From contig CAWKBS010000001.1 of NCBI GenBank assembly GCA_963847985.1, positions 1-64,000 on the forward strand: a stretch of DNA of 64,000 nt. The letters run 5' to 3'. Shown piece by piece: positions 8,931-17,458 of this stretch (position 1 is its first letter; the number at the start of each line of letters is the position of its first letter). This DNA comes from JAIBJN01 sp963847985. Its GTDB lineage: Bacteria > Actinomycetota > Thermoleophilia > Gaiellales > Gaiellaceae. A program made the translations under genes and the position numbers. A model generated the notes under the pieces. The model was not told where the DNA came from. It did no database searches and saw only the letters and a program-made list of their open reading frames with translations.

Positions 8931-9817
8931 TGGGCCTCCTCCCCGCTCTCGGCAGGCGTCTCCTCGGGCTCGGCGCTCGGGCGCCGGGCTCGGCCTCTGG
9001 CTCGGGCTCGGCGGTCGCCGCCACCGCGACGGGCTCGGCGGCGGGCTCCGGCTCGGAAGCGGGCTCGGGCTCGGAAGCGGCCTCCGGCTCGGCGTCCGGC
9101 TCGGGCGGCGGGCGCGGCCATCTCCTCGGCGGTCACCTTGGTCTTCCCGGCCTCGATCGCGTTGGCGATCACGCGGACGACGAGGCTGCAGGAGCGGATG
9201 GCGTCGTCGTTCCCCGGGATGACGTAGTCGGCGTCGTCGGGGTCGCAGTTGGTGTCCACGAGCGCGATCACCGGCAGGCCGAGCCGGCGCGCCTCGCGCA
9301 CGGCGAGCTGCTCCTTGCGCAGGTCGACGACGAAGACGGCGTCGGGCACCGACTTCATGTCGGCGACGCCGCCCAGGTTGACCTCCAGCTTCTCGAGCTC
9401 GGCCACCATCGAGATGCGCTCCTTCGACGGAAGCAGCTCGAGCTGGCCCTCGTCGCGGAGGCGGCGCAGCTCGTGCAGGCGCGCGATGCGCTCGGAGATC
9501 GTGCGCCAGTTCGTCAGGAGCCCGCCGAGCCAGCGGTGGTTCACGTAGGGCATGCCGACCCGCTCCGCCTCCTCGGCGATCGAGTCCTGGCACTGCTTCT
9601 TCGTGCCGACGAACAGGACGGAGCCGCCCCGCTCGGACACGTTCCGCGCGAAGGCGTAGGCCTGCTGGACCAGCTCGAGGGTCTGCTGCAGGTCGATGAT
9701 GTAGATGCCGCCGCGCTCCGTGAAGATGAAGCGGCGCATCTTGGGGTTCCACCGGCGCGTCTGGTGGCCGAAATGGACTCCGGCCTCCAGAAGCTCTCGC
9801 ATGGAGACGACGGACAC
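8927..9817 (-). CDS. rpsB: 30S ribosomal protein S2 with an acidic Glu-Pro tail
   Basis: Small-subunit ribosomal protein. GTG at 9817 is chosen because GAGGAGG lies just upstream and the protein then begins VSVVSMRELLEAGVHFGHQT, the normal S2 start; a GTG at 9895 is in frame but would add 26 atypical residues. The core (TKKQCQDSIAEEA, GGLLTNW, ALVDTNCDPDDADYVIPGNDDA) is complete. After about residue 225 this frame becomes Arg-rich, whereas the next frame reads an acidic tail of repeated EPEPA-type units between about 9110 and 8990, then the frame returns (SAEPEETPAESGEEAQ). Two compensating indels are therefore likely. First gene of the long minus-strand operon. Confidence 0.94.
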   Translation of the reverse strand: MSVVSMRELLEAGVHFGHQTRRWNPKMRRFIFTERGGIYIIDLQQTLELVQQAYAFARNVSERGGSVLFVGTKKQCQDSIAEEAERVGMPYVNHRWLGGLLTNWRTISERIARLHELRRLRDEGQLELLPSKERISMVAELEKLEVNLGGVADMKSVPDAVFVVDLRKEQLAVREARRLGLPVIALVDTNCDPDDADYVIPGNDDAIRSCSLVVRVIANAIEAGKTKVTAEEMAAPAARAGRRAGGRFRARARFRAGARRRARRGGGDRRARARGRARRPSAEPEETPAESGEEAQ

Positions 9818-9869
9818 TGGCTGTTCCTCCTCGGTTCTCGGGTCTTCGGGCCGGCGGGAGCGGATGGAA

Positions 9870-9886
9870 CCGGGCACGGAGCCCGG
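9870..9886 (-). promoter_or_regulatory. Hairpin in the rpsB leader
   Basis: A perfect 6-base inverted repeat (CCGGGC / GCCCGG) with a 5-base loop lies about 53 bases upstream of the chosen rpsB start. Ribosomal-protein leaders often fold into autoregulatory structures. Whether this is one, or chance at high GC, cannot be decided from one sequence. Confidence 0.3.
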
Positions 9887-9968
9887 CACCGCCACCCGCG
9901 TGATTTCCGCCGGGTCGGGTGCAGAAGCTCGGCCATTCTAGCCGACGCGCCTCCCTACGCTGGGATGC

Positions 9969-10760
9969 GTGCACGGGGTCGTGAGGCTGCCTGCCTGGGA
10001 TCTGGCCGTCGAGTGCGTCGAGGAGGCGCTCGCGTCCGGGGCCGTGCCCTCGCTCGAGCGGCTCGGCCGGCTGGGCCAGCTCGGCTCGCTGCCGTCCTTC
10101 ATCGCGGCGCTCGAGGAGGGCGACGACCCGGACGGGCTCGCGGACGACTTCGCGCGGGAGCGGGAGAGCCTGGGCCTCGCGCCGGCCGAGATCGCAGCCG
10201 AGCTGCTCGTGCTCGGCCGCGTGCTGGAACGGCACGGCGAAGGCGAGGCGCGGGCGGCGGTGGAGCGCTGCCTGGTCGGTTACGTGGGGCGCGTCACGGG
10301 CGAGCTCGCCGAGAGCGCGCGGCGGGATCCGCTCACCGGGCTCCTCAACCATCGCGCGTTCCACGCGCAGCTCTCGGTGGAGGCCGCGCGCGCCCGCCGC
10401 TTCCGCGGCAGCCTCGCGCTCGTCCTCTTCGACCTCGACCGCTTCAAGGAGACGAACGACCGCGAGGGCCACCAGGAGGGCGACCGCCTCCTGCGCGCGT
10501 TCGCGTCGGCGCTTGCCTCCACGCTCCGCGAGACGGACGTCGCGGGCCGGATCGGCGGCGACGAGTTCGCCGCGCTCCTCCTCGGCGCCGCTCCGCCCGA
10601 CGTCGACGCCTTCGTCGCGCGCCTGCGGCGCGCGCTCCCCGAGGGCGTCTCGGTCAGCGCCGGCGCCGCCCACCTCCCCACCGAGTGCCCGGCGGTCGAG
10701 CAGCTCCTCGAGACCGCCGACCGCCGCCTCTACTCGGACAAGTCCGCCAGGGCGGCTTAG
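9969..10760 (+). CDS. Diguanylate cyclase (GGDEF domain), soluble
   Basis: Makes the second messenger cyclic di-GMP from two GTP. Residues 1-115 form an uncharacterised helical region with no membrane segment. The GGDEF domain covers about 118-260: RDPLTGLLNHRAF, the metal-binding FDLDRFKETND, and GGDEF itself at 196-200. An RETD stretch sits exactly five residues before GGDEF, matching the product-inhibition I-site. The likely start is GTG at 9969. The gene is monocistronic and divergent from rpsB. The input signal is unknown because the N-terminal part resembles no family I recognise. Confidence 0.9.
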   Translation: MHGVVRLPAWDLAVECVEEALASGAVPSLERLGRLGQLGSLPSFIAALEEGDDPDGLADDFARERESLGLAPAEIAAELLVLGRVLERHGEGEARAAVERCLVGYVGRVTGELAESARRDPLTGLLNHRAFHAQLSVEAARARRFRGSLALVLFDLDRFKETNDREGHQEGDRLLRAFASALASTLRETDVAGRIGGDEFAALLLGAAPPDVDAFVARLRRALPEGVSVSAGAAHLPTECPAVEQLLETADRRLYSDKSARAA

Positions 10761-10952
10761 TCACCGAGGTCGGCCTTGTCCGCGGCAGACACGCCCGGGG
10801 TCTGACCCCGGACACGGCCTTTTCGGCGGGACATGCCTGGGGAGCGGTTCTCACACTCCCTGCACTCGCGAGGCGCCGCCGTCCACACGCGTCGGCTTCG
10901 GGCACGTCCAAGTGCCTGGCACCAGGACCTGTCCGGTGGGGACGCGGCCGTG
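10761..10952. repeat. Intergenic segment with two REP-like palindromes
   Basis: No gene is visible here. A near-perfect palindrome at 10795-10811 (CCGGGGTC T GACCCCGG) is followed by CCTTTT, so it could end the diguanylate cyclase transcript. A second small palindrome lies at 10912-10922 (GTGCC T GGCAC). Short GGGGTC/GACCCC palindromes of this kind are often dispersed in high-GC genomes, so this may be an interspersed repeat. Confidence 0.45.
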
Positions 10953-13900
10953 CTAGAAGAAGCGCTCGACGCTGCTGGTCTTGTCGGACGCGTCCTTGCG
11001 GGCCCGGTCCGTGCCGGTGCCGCCCTTGATGAGGAGGTCCTTGGCGGAGTCGCGGACGTAGAGGAGGTCGGCGCCGTCGCCGCCGTCGAGCTTGTCGAGG
11101 CCGGTGCCGCCGGTGAGCCTGTCGTTGCCGAGCCCGCCGCAGATCACGTCCTTGCCGCCCTTGCCGTCGATCTTGTCGGCGCCGCCGAGGCCGACGATCA
11201 CGTCGGCGCCGGAGCCGCCGTTGATCGTGTTCGCAGCGTCAGTGCCCACCTTCGTCGCCGGCAGGCCCATGCAGGTCGGCGTCGCCGTCCCGTGGACGAC
11301 GAGCTCGGCGAGATCCATGTACTCGGCGTGCCCGTGGTTCGAGGTGATCGTGAAGCGGACGAAGCGCACCGCCTTCCTGGGCGTGATCGCGACGTCGTTG
11401 AGCTCGTGGGCCTGGCCGAGCGTGAACGAGCCGGTCTTGACGACCGTCCAGGACCCGTTCGCGGCGGTCTTCGACGTCTCGATCCTGTAGCCCTGGGTCG
11501 AGGCCGACTCGGGATCGCCGCAGACGGCGCCGGGGTCGACGGCGAACGAGCCGACGTCCACGTACGCGGGGAGCTTCACGGTGATCGCGCGCGTCCCCGG
11601 CAGGAGGCTCGGCGTGACCGTCGACCACCCGGTGGCGGTGGACTGGTCGATGGCGTGCGCCGGCCCGCAGCCGTACGCCGCGAAGCTCGGGCCCGTGAAC
11701 GCGTGGATCCGCCCGCCGCCGTCGTAGGCGGCCCAGTCGCGCCGCACCTCGAAGTCGAGCGTGCCCTCCGTGTCGGCGACGACAGGGACGTTCGCGCCCA
11801 CGTCGCGGTCGTAGCCGAGCTTCGAGGCCACGACCTGCGCGTACGTGCCGACCGGGACGTCCGCGATCGCGTAGTGCCCGAGCGCGTCGGTCGTGTCCGA
11901 GAAGCCGAGGCCGGCGAACTCGACCGTGGCGCCGGCCACCGGCTTGCCGGTGTCGGGGTCGGTGACCACGCCTGCGAGGGAGCCGACGCCGTCGCCGGGG
12001 TCGGGAGGAAGCGCGAAGCTCTCGATCGGCGACGTGTCGTCGGCATCCTCGGTCGCGGCGAAGAAGCCCATGCCGCGCCCGGCGAACACCGCCCAGATGG
12101 TCGCCTCGTGATCGGTGCGGCCGCCGAGGACGCCGACCTGGTTCGCCTGGAGGATCGCATTGCGCATGTCGAGGAAGGACGGGTTCCGCGGCGAGAGGCG
12201 CATCCCCTCGGTGACGAGGAAGCGCGCATCGCCGACCCCGACCGCGCCGCGGAGGCTCCACAGCGTCTGCGCCCAGATCTCGCCGTCCGCGTGCACCTCG
12301 GGGCCGCCGGACCAGATCCGCCCCATGTCGCCGAGCGTGTAGCCGCCGTGCGAGCCCGTGTCGTCCCCGCCGGGGCAGGCGGCACTTGCCGGCGCGACCG
12401 GGCAGTCGAGCCCCTCGCTGCGGATCGTCGGCTTGCCGTTGCCGAGGTAGCGGTCGAGCGTCACCTCACCCGCGGCGCCCGTGTCGGGGGCATACCCCTC
12501 GCCGACGAGGTAGTCCAGCGCGTACCAGTCGCTCCAGCCCTCCCCCATCGCGCCCGACTGGAACGAGTCGAGCGCGCCCCAGCCGTCGGCGTAGGTGATG
12601 AGGCGGTTCGAGAGGCCGTGCGCGTACTCGTGGTAGACCACGGCACCGTCGTCGCCGCCGTTCGTGTCCGGCGTCGGGTCGGTGGCGAACACCCCGGTGA
12701 ACGAGGTGAAGAGGTACATCTGCATCCGCGGCGCCTGGCCGTCGGGCGGCGTGTACATGTTCGCGTTCGAGAAGTGGAAGACGTCCGGCATGTACTGCCC
12801 GAGGAACTCACCCGCCACGCCGGTCGCCGCGCCGTCGTCGGAGTGGGCGATCACCCTGTCGAAGTTCTCGAACACCCGGGTCGTCCAGGCGATGTCGAGG
12901 TCGTCGACCAGGTGGTCGTGGAAGGTGTTCACGAAGTGGAATACCTGCGCGGAGTTCTGCGTGCGGTTCGGCGACCAGCTCGCCGGCCGAGGTGCTGTCC
13001 CAGGTGCAGGTGCTCGTGAAGCCCGGGTTGGGCGCGCAGAAGCCCTCCGCGTGAGTCTCCTCGTCGAGGTTGTAGTCCCAGATCGAGTCGGACTCGGTCG
13101 CCTCCTCGCCCGCGTCGACGGAGTCGTCGTCGTCGAGGTCGGCGAACACGCGCGCGTACGGCCCGTCCAGGATGGTCGCGTCCTCGTCGAGCCAGCCCTT
13201 CTGCGTCCAGTTCGACGAGCGCAGCGGTCCCGCCGCTCGCCGCGTCCGGGTAGTACTCCCAGCCCTCGCCGATCGCGTCCGCCTCTGCGACCTTGTTGGC
13301 GCTCGCGAGGACGTCGCCGCTCTCGGCATCGACCAGCGACGCGTAGACCTCGTCCGAGTCGACGTCCGCCGTGACGCGCCACGCGAGCTTCACGCCGCGT
13401 CCCGTGGCGACGAGCACGAGCGCGGCGCGGTGCCCGCCCGCAAAGCTCGTCATGCGCGCCGTGCCGCGCGGTGCGGCCAGCGCGCGCGGCACCGCCGCCG
13501 AGCGGCCCGCGTCGCGGAAGGTGGCGGCGACGGCCTCGCCGCCGGAGACCCCGGCGGCCCCTGCCGGAAGCTCGAGGTCGGGGATGGGCGAGCCGAGCAC
13601 GTTGAGGATGCGCCCGTCCGCCGTGACGCTCGCGCGCAGGTCGTTGGCGACCGCGCGGATCCCGCCGGCCTCCTGCGCCCACAGGAGATGGCGCACGCCG
13701 AAGGCGTCCGTCTCGTCGCGGACGAGGCGCAGTCCGGCCAGGTCGTCGCTCGTCGAGCCCGAAGACGGCCTCGTGCGCCCGCACGTAGTCGAGGACGATC
13801 GCGTCGGCGGCGTCCGCGGACGGCCCGGTGAGGAACCCGTCGAGCCGCGCGACGACGCGTGGGGTGCCGGTGAGCGGGTCGACGTCGACCACGCCCTGCA

Positions 13901-14042
13901 GCCCGAGCGACGAGCGGAGCGATTCCGCCGGCCCGGACGCCGGCTCGCCCGCCGCCGCGGAGGCGGACAGGCAGACGGCGAGCAGCGACACCAGGGTCGC
14001 CGCAGGCACTCGGAGACGACTGGGCGGCAGCAGCGAAGTCAA
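10953..14042 (-). CDS. Secreted M36 (fungalysin-type) metallopeptidase with Ca-binding repeats (frame broken)
   Basis: Predicted extracellular zinc endopeptidase. The N-terminus is a Sec signal (LRVPAATLVSLLAVCLSASAAAGE). A propeptide-like region follows, and the catalytic domain has YHEYAHGLSNRL (HEXXH) and GEGWSDWYALDYL, which carries the third zinc ligand. Next come a carboxypeptidase-regulatory-like beta domain (LAGVVTDPDTGKPVAGATV), a discoidin-like domain, and hemolysin-type Gly-Asp repeats (GGSGADVIVGLGGADKI, GGLGNDRLTGG) at the C-terminus. The frame changes near 13745, 13215 and 12985, all in the front part, and the net length is a multiple of three; the HEXXH half is one clean frame. 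Sequence indels or a recent pseudogene are both possible. Single-gene unit. Confidence 0.85.
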   Translation of the reverse strand: MTSLLPPSRLRVPAATLVSLLAVCLSASAAAGEPASGPAESLRSSLGLQGVVDVDPLTGTPRVVARLDGFLTGPSADAADAIVLDYVRAHEAVFGLDERRPGRTAPRPRRDGRLRRAPSPVGAGGRRDPRGRQRPARERHGGRAHPQRARLAHPRPRASGRGRRGLRRRGRRRHLPRRGPLGGGAARAGRTARHGAHDELCGRAPRRARARRHGTRREARVARHGGRRLGRGLRVAGRCRERRRPRERQQGRRGGRDRRGLGVLPGRGERRDRCARRTGRRRAGSTRTRPSWTGRTRACSPTSTTTTPSTRARRRPSPTRSGTTTSTRRLTRRASARPTRASRAPAPGTAPRPASWSPNRTQNSAQVFHFVNTFHDHLVDDLDIAWTTRVFENFDRVIAHSDDGAATGVAGEFLGQYMPDVFHFSNANMYTPPDGQAPRMQMYLFTSFTGVFATDPTPDTNGGDDGAVVYHEYAHGLSNRLITYADGWGALDSFQSGAMGEGWSDWYALDYLVGEGYAPDTGAAGEVTLDRYLGNGKPTIRSEGLDCPVAPASAACPGGDDTGSHGGYTLGDMGRIWSGGPEVHADGEIWAQTLWSLRGAVGVGDARFLVTEGMRLSPRNPSFLDMRNAILQANQVGVLGGRTDHEATIWAVFAGRGMGFFAATEDADDTSPIESFALPPDPGDGVGSLAGVVTDPDTGKPVAGATVEFAGLGFSDTTDALGHYAIADVPVGTYAQVVASKLGYDRDVGANVPVVADTEGTLDFEVRRDWAAYDGGGRIHAFTGPSFAAYGCGPAHAIDQSTATGWSTVTPSLLPGTRAITVKLPAYVDVGSFAVDPGAVCGDPESASTQGYRIETSKTAANGSWTVVKTGSFTLGQAHELNDVAITPRKAVRFVRFTITSNHGHAEYMDLAELVVHGTATPTCMGLPATKVGTDAANTINGGSGADVIVGLGGADKIDGKGGKDVICGGLGNDRLTGGTGLDKLDGGDGADLLYVRDSAKDLLIKGGTGTDRARKDASDKTSSVERFF

Positions 14043-14063
14043 GGGAGGGGCCCTTGACTGACG

Positions 14064-14993
14064 CTAGCCCTGGACTGGAGCCCCGGCGTCCCCCGAACGA
14101 GCCATGTCCAGCGCCTGCTCCAGGTCCGCCGGCAGCGGCGAGGAAACCTCGACCTCCTCCCCGGAGAACGGATGCGGGAACGCCAGGCGCGCGGCGTGGA
14201 GGAACTGCCGCTCGAGCCCGAGATCGCCGGGAGCCCCGTAGGTCGGGTCGCCGCTCACCGGCAGGTCGATCGCCGCCAGGTGGACGCGGATCTGATGCGT
14301 CCGGCCCGTCTCCAGCCCGACCCGCAGGAGTGTGTGCCTGGGCAGGAGCTCGACGACCTCGAAGGTCGTAGCCGCCTCGCGCGGCGTCGCGGTGTCCAGC
14401 GAATGGCGCGTGGGATCGTGGCGATCGCGCCCGATAGGCGCCTCGATCCTCCCGGCGCGCGAGAGCGGCCGCCCCCGGACGAGCGCGAGGTACTCGCGGA
14501 TGAGCTTCCGCCGGCGCAGGAGCTGCTGCAGCCGCCGGTGCGCCTCGTCCGAGCGCGCGACCACCAGGAGGCCCGACGTGTCGCGGTCGAGCCGGTGGAC
14601 GATGCCCGGGCGCTCGGGCTCCTCCCCGCCCTCGATCTCGCGGGAGAGCAGCCCGTGCACGAGCGTGCCGTGCGCGTGGCCGGCCGACGGGTGCACGACC
14701 ACGCCCGCGGGCTTGTCCACGACCAGCAGATGCTCGTCCTCGTAGGCCACGCGAACCCCCTCGACCGGCTCGGGCGCGAGCACGGCCTCGCGGCGCTCGA
14801 CGAGCTCGAGCTCGACCTCCTCCCCGCCCGTCAGGCGGTGGCTCTTCGCGCGCGCGGCGCCGTCCACGAGCACGGCCCCGGCCGCGAGCAGCCGCTCGGC
14901 CTCGGCCCGCGAGCCGACGCCCTCGCACGCCGCGAGGAACCGGTCGAGCCGCTCGCCGGCCGCCTCGGGCGGCACGACCAGCTTCAGGTTCAT
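14064..14993 (-). CDS. rluD: RluD-family 23S rRNA pseudouridine synthase
   Basis: Converts uridines of large-subunit rRNA to pseudouridine. An S4-like RNA-binding domain is at the N-terminus (ERLDRFLAACEGVGSRAEAERLL). The catalytic domain has VVDKPAGVVVHP, the catalytic Asp in GIVHRLDRDTSGLLVVA, and GRTHQIRVHLA. The 309-residue frame is intact. Its ATG overlaps the lspA stop as ATGA, the usual lspA-rluD pairing. The exact rRNA target (RluA, RluC or RluD type) is not settled by sequence alone. Confidence 0.93.
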   Translation of the reverse strand: MNLKLVVPPEAAGERLDRFLAACEGVGSRAEAERLLAAGAVLVDGAARAKSHRLTGGEEVELELVERREAVLAPEPVEGVRVAYEDEHLLVVDKPAGVVVHPSAGHAHGTLVHGLLSREIEGGEEPERPGIVHRLDRDTSGLLVVARSDEAHRRLQQLLRRRKLIREYLALVRGRPLSRAGRIEAPIGRDRHDPTRHSLDTATPREAATTFEVVELLPRHTLLRVGLETGRTHQIRVHLAAIDLPVSGDPTYGAPGDLGLERQFLHAARLAFPHPFSGEEVEVSSPLPADLEQALDMARSGDAGAPVQG

Positions 14994-15499
14994 CCCGTGG
15001 TCTTGGGGGCCGTGCGCCGCAGCCGCGGCTGGCGCTCGGATGAGATGAGCGCGGCCAGGAGGATGGTCACGCCGACGACGATGAACGCGTCGGCGAGGTT
15101 GAACGCGGGCCAGAAGCGCAGGTCGAGGAAGTCGGTCACGTGGCCGAGGCGGATGCGGTCGATCAGGTTGGCGACGCTCCCGCCGACGAGCAGCCCGAGC
15201 GCGACCGGGAGCACCGGATGACGGGCGCCCGCGCGGGCGAAGTAGAAGAGCATCCACCCGACCGCGATCGCCGTCAGCAACGTCACCGCGGTCGCCCAGT
15301 TCGAGAAGAGCCCGAAGGCGATGCCGGGGTTCGTCACGTGCCGGATCTCGAGCGGCCCGACGACGTGCACGGACTCGCCCAGCTCGAGCTGGCTGACCAC
15401 GATCTGCTTCGTCACCTGGTCGGCGACGACGGCCGCGAAGGCGACCGCGAGCAGCCCGATCCAGTGGAACGGCGTGGCGGACAGCGACCGCTCGACCAT
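14990..15499 (-). CDS. lspA: Lipoprotein signal peptidase (signal peptidase II)
   Basis: Membrane aspartyl protease that removes signal peptides from prolipoproteins; this window encodes several (modA and two others). Four hydrophobic helices are visible, with the two catalytic Asp motifs GGSVANLIDRI and FNLADAFIV and the conserved DQVTKQIV near the front. ATG at 15499 gives 169 residues, the family length. The frame is open back to 15604, but that would overlap the upstream gene by 37 bases. Confidence 0.93.
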   Translation of the reverse strand: MVERSLSATPFHWIGLLAVAFAAVVADQVTKQIVVSQLELGESVHVVGPLEIRHVTNPGIAFGLFSNWATAVTLLTAIAVGWMLFYFARAGARHPVLPVALGLLVGGSVANLIDRIRLGHVTDFLDLRFWPAFNLADAFIVVGVTILLAALISSERQPRLRRTAPKTTG

Positions 15500-15567
15500 C
15501 GAGATCGGCACGCGTCCGTCCGTGGCCGATCCGACGCGAACGTCGATCAGCCTCGCCGACGGGTTGA

Positions 15568-15924
15568 CTAGGCCCTCTCGGCGAGACGCTGGCAGTCGAT
15601 ACACCTCGTTGCGTACGGGAGGGCCTCGAGTCGTTCCTCGGCGATCTGCTTCCCGCAGCGCGCACAGGTCCCGAACGTCCCGTTGTCGATTCGGTCGAGC
15701 GCCTCGTCGATCCCGACGAGGACGTGTCCGGAGTTCTCCTCGAGCGTGGAGTCGATCTCGCGGTTCAGCGTCGCCGTGGCGGAGTCCGCGAGGTGGTTGT
15801 CGTACGTCTCCTCCTCGGTCTCGTCCTCGAACGAGCGCGAGTTCGACTCGTGCAGGTGCTCGACGGTCGACGACACGCGCTCGCGCTCGTCGACGAGCAG
15901 CTTCCGGAAGTGCTCGGTGTCCAC
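15568..15924 (-). CDS. DksA/TraR-family zinc-finger protein
   Basis: The 118-residue protein has a long acidic helical N-terminus and a C-terminal four-cysteine zinc finger (CARCGKQI ... CIDCQR) of the DksA/TraR C4 type. Such proteins modulate RNA polymerase or stress responses. The acidic coiled-coil-tip residues that define true DksA are not obvious, so I keep the family name only. It lies between divIVA and lspA, a common actinobacterial arrangement. Confidence 0.85.
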   Translation of the reverse strand: MDTEHFRKLLVDERERVSSTVEHLHESNSRSFEDETEEETYDNHLADSATATLNREIDSTLEENSGHVLVGIDEALDRIDNGTFGTCARCGKQIAEERLEALPYATRCIDCQRLAERA

Positions 15925-15965
15925 CTACCGAGTATATCCCCCGGTCCGGCGGCCTCCCGAGGGAC

Positions 15966-16454
15966 CTAGACGTCCTGTTGCCGGGCGAGCTCCGGGGTCT
16001 CGCGGACGCCGGGAGAGTCGCCCTCGAGCCGCTCCAGAGACGAGGCCAGGAAGGCCCGGAACTCCGCGCGGACGTCCGTCTCGAGCGCGCGCAGGCGGCG
16101 GATCTCGTCGCGCACTCGCTGCTCCTCGGCCTCCGCCGAGGCGGCGATCTCGCGGGCCTTCGCCCGCGCCTCCTCGACGATCAGGTCGGCCTCCTGATGC
16201 GCCCGCGCGCGCAGCTCGTCGGCCATGCGCTCGGCCGAGAGCAGCGTGTTGCGGAGCGCCTCCTCGGTCTCGCGCTGGCGCTGAAGCTCGGTGCCGAGGC
16301 GCTCGATCTCGTCGCGGAGGTCGGCGCGGTCGCGCCACACGTCCTCGTAGCTCGAGGCGATGTCGTCGAGGAGCCGGTCGACCTCGGGCCGCTCGTAGCC
16401 GAGCGGGCGGCGGCCGATCCGGACGTGGCGGATCTCAACGGGCGTGAGCGACAT
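15966..16454 (-). CDS. divIVA: DivIVA-domain cell-division/polarity protein
   Basis: The 162-residue coiled-coil protein starts with the DivIVA membrane-binding segment (SLTPVEIRHVRIGRRPLGYE) and a VDRLLDDIASSYEDVWRDR helix, followed by a long heptad-rich coiled coil. DivIVA recruits cell-wall synthesis or division factors to curved membrane. It is clustered with YggT and SepF, as in other Gram-positives. It is short for an actinobacterial Wag31, so a secondary DivIVA paralogue is possible. Confidence 0.88.
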   Translation of the reverse strand: MSLTPVEIRHVRIGRRPLGYERPEVDRLLDDIASSYEDVWRDRADLRDEIERLGTELQRQRETEEALRNTLLSAERMADELRARAHQEADLIVEEARAKAREIAASAEAEEQRVRDEIRRLRALETDVRAEFRAFLASSLERLEGDSPGVRETPELARQQDV

Positions 16455-16488
16455 CGCGCCGTGTCCTTCGCCGCTGCTCGGCGCTTTC

Positions 16489-16788
16489 CTACAGGAGGTC
16501 GAGGCCCGTGATGATGAGGGAGCGGACGATCGTGAGCACGATGATCGCCAGGATCGGCGAGAGGTCGAGGCCGAGCCCGCCCAGGTTGAGCTGCGGGATG
16601 AAGCGCCGGAAGAGCGCCAGGTAGGGGTTGACGACGTCGTAGAGGAACCGCTGGATCCGGTTCAGCGTCGTGTTGTAGGGCAGCGGCACCCAGGACGTGA
16701 TGATGTAGGCGAGGATGCAGATCAGGTAGACGTAGTACAGGGCGTCGACAAAGCCCTTCGCCGTCGAGATCGCATCCGCCAGAACCAT
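16489..16788 (-). CDS. YggT-family membrane protein
   Basis: Small integral membrane protein of 99 residues with two hydrophobic segments (YYVYLICILAYIITSW and ILAIIVLTIVRSLIITGL) around the family-typical PYLALFRRFIPQL. The role of YggT proteins is poorly known; they neighbour sepF and divIVA in many Gram-positives and are thought to affect the envelope. The frame is intact and co-directional with the division genes. Confidence 0.88.
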   Translation of the reverse strand: MVLADAISTAKGFVDALYYVYLICILAYIITSWVPLPYNTTLNRIQRFLYDVVNPYLALFRRFIPQLNLGGLGLDLSPILAIIVLTIVRSLIITGLDLL

Positions 16789-16891
16789 CGCGGGAGAAAC
16801 CTACCGCCCGGCGGCGGAGCGAGCATAGAGGGCCGGCGAAATGCCGCGGCACAGGCTGCGTTTCGTCGGGCCCTCCGTAGCGCCGCGGTCG

Positions 16892-17443
16892 TCAGGCCTG
16901 GTTGAAGAAGCCGCGGTCGATGAGGCGCGCGCGCTCCTCGGCCGAGACCTCGACGTTCCGCGGCGTGAGCAGGAACACCTTGTCCGCGACCCGCTGCATG
17001 CTCCCGCCGAGCGCGTAGGTCAGCCCGCTCGAGAAGTCGATCAGGCGCTTCGAGAGCTCGGGGTCGGCGCTCTGCAGGTTGACGATCACCGGGGTCGCGT
17101 CCTTGAACTTGTCGGCGATCGACTGGGCGTCGTTGAAGCTCCGCGGGACGACCAGGTGGACCTTGACGGCCGCGCCGGCGACGGCCTCCAGGCGCCTGCT
17201 GCTGGTCTGGCGCGCGACGGCGGTCTGGGCGCCCGGCGCACCGCCGGCGTCCGGGTCCGACCAGTCCTCGAACTCCCCCTTCTGCCGCGCGCGCGGGCTG
17301 ATCTGGCGGACGTTCTGGCGGTCGCGGTCGTACGTGCGCTCGAGGTCCTCCTCGGCCGCGTAGGCCTCCTCGTCCCAGTACTCGTCCTCCTCGACGATGC
17401 CGAAGTAGACGAGCGCCCGGCTCCAGACGTCTCCGAGTCCCAT
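16892..17443 (-). CDS. sepF: SepF cell-division protein
   Basis: FtsZ membrane anchor in actinobacteria, which lack FtsA. The N-terminal amphipathic helix (MGLGDVWSRALVYFGI) binds membrane, an acidic linker follows, and the C-terminal domain has VVPRSFNDAQSIADKFKDATPVIVNL and GLTYALGGSMQRV. 183 residues, intact. It sits after yggS and pgeF and before yggT, the standard order. Confidence 0.94.
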   Translation of the reverse strand: MGLGDVWSRALVYFGIVEEDEYWDEEAYAAEEDLERTYDRDRQNVRQISPRARQKGEFEDWSDPDAGGAPGAQTAVARQTSSRRLEAVAGAAVKVHLVVPRSFNDAQSIADKFKDATPVIVNLQSADPELSKRLIDFSSGLTYALGGSMQRVADKVFLLTPRNVEVSAEERARLIDRGFFNQA

Positions 17444-17458
17444 AACCGCGAAACGATA

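Noticed and set aside
8940..9130. Possible short tandem DNA repeat (GGCTCGG units) as a regulatory array or CRISPR-like element
   Set aside because: It encodes the Glu-Pro tail of S2; units are 12-18 bases and translate sensibly. No CRISPR spacing or cas genes anywhere in the window.
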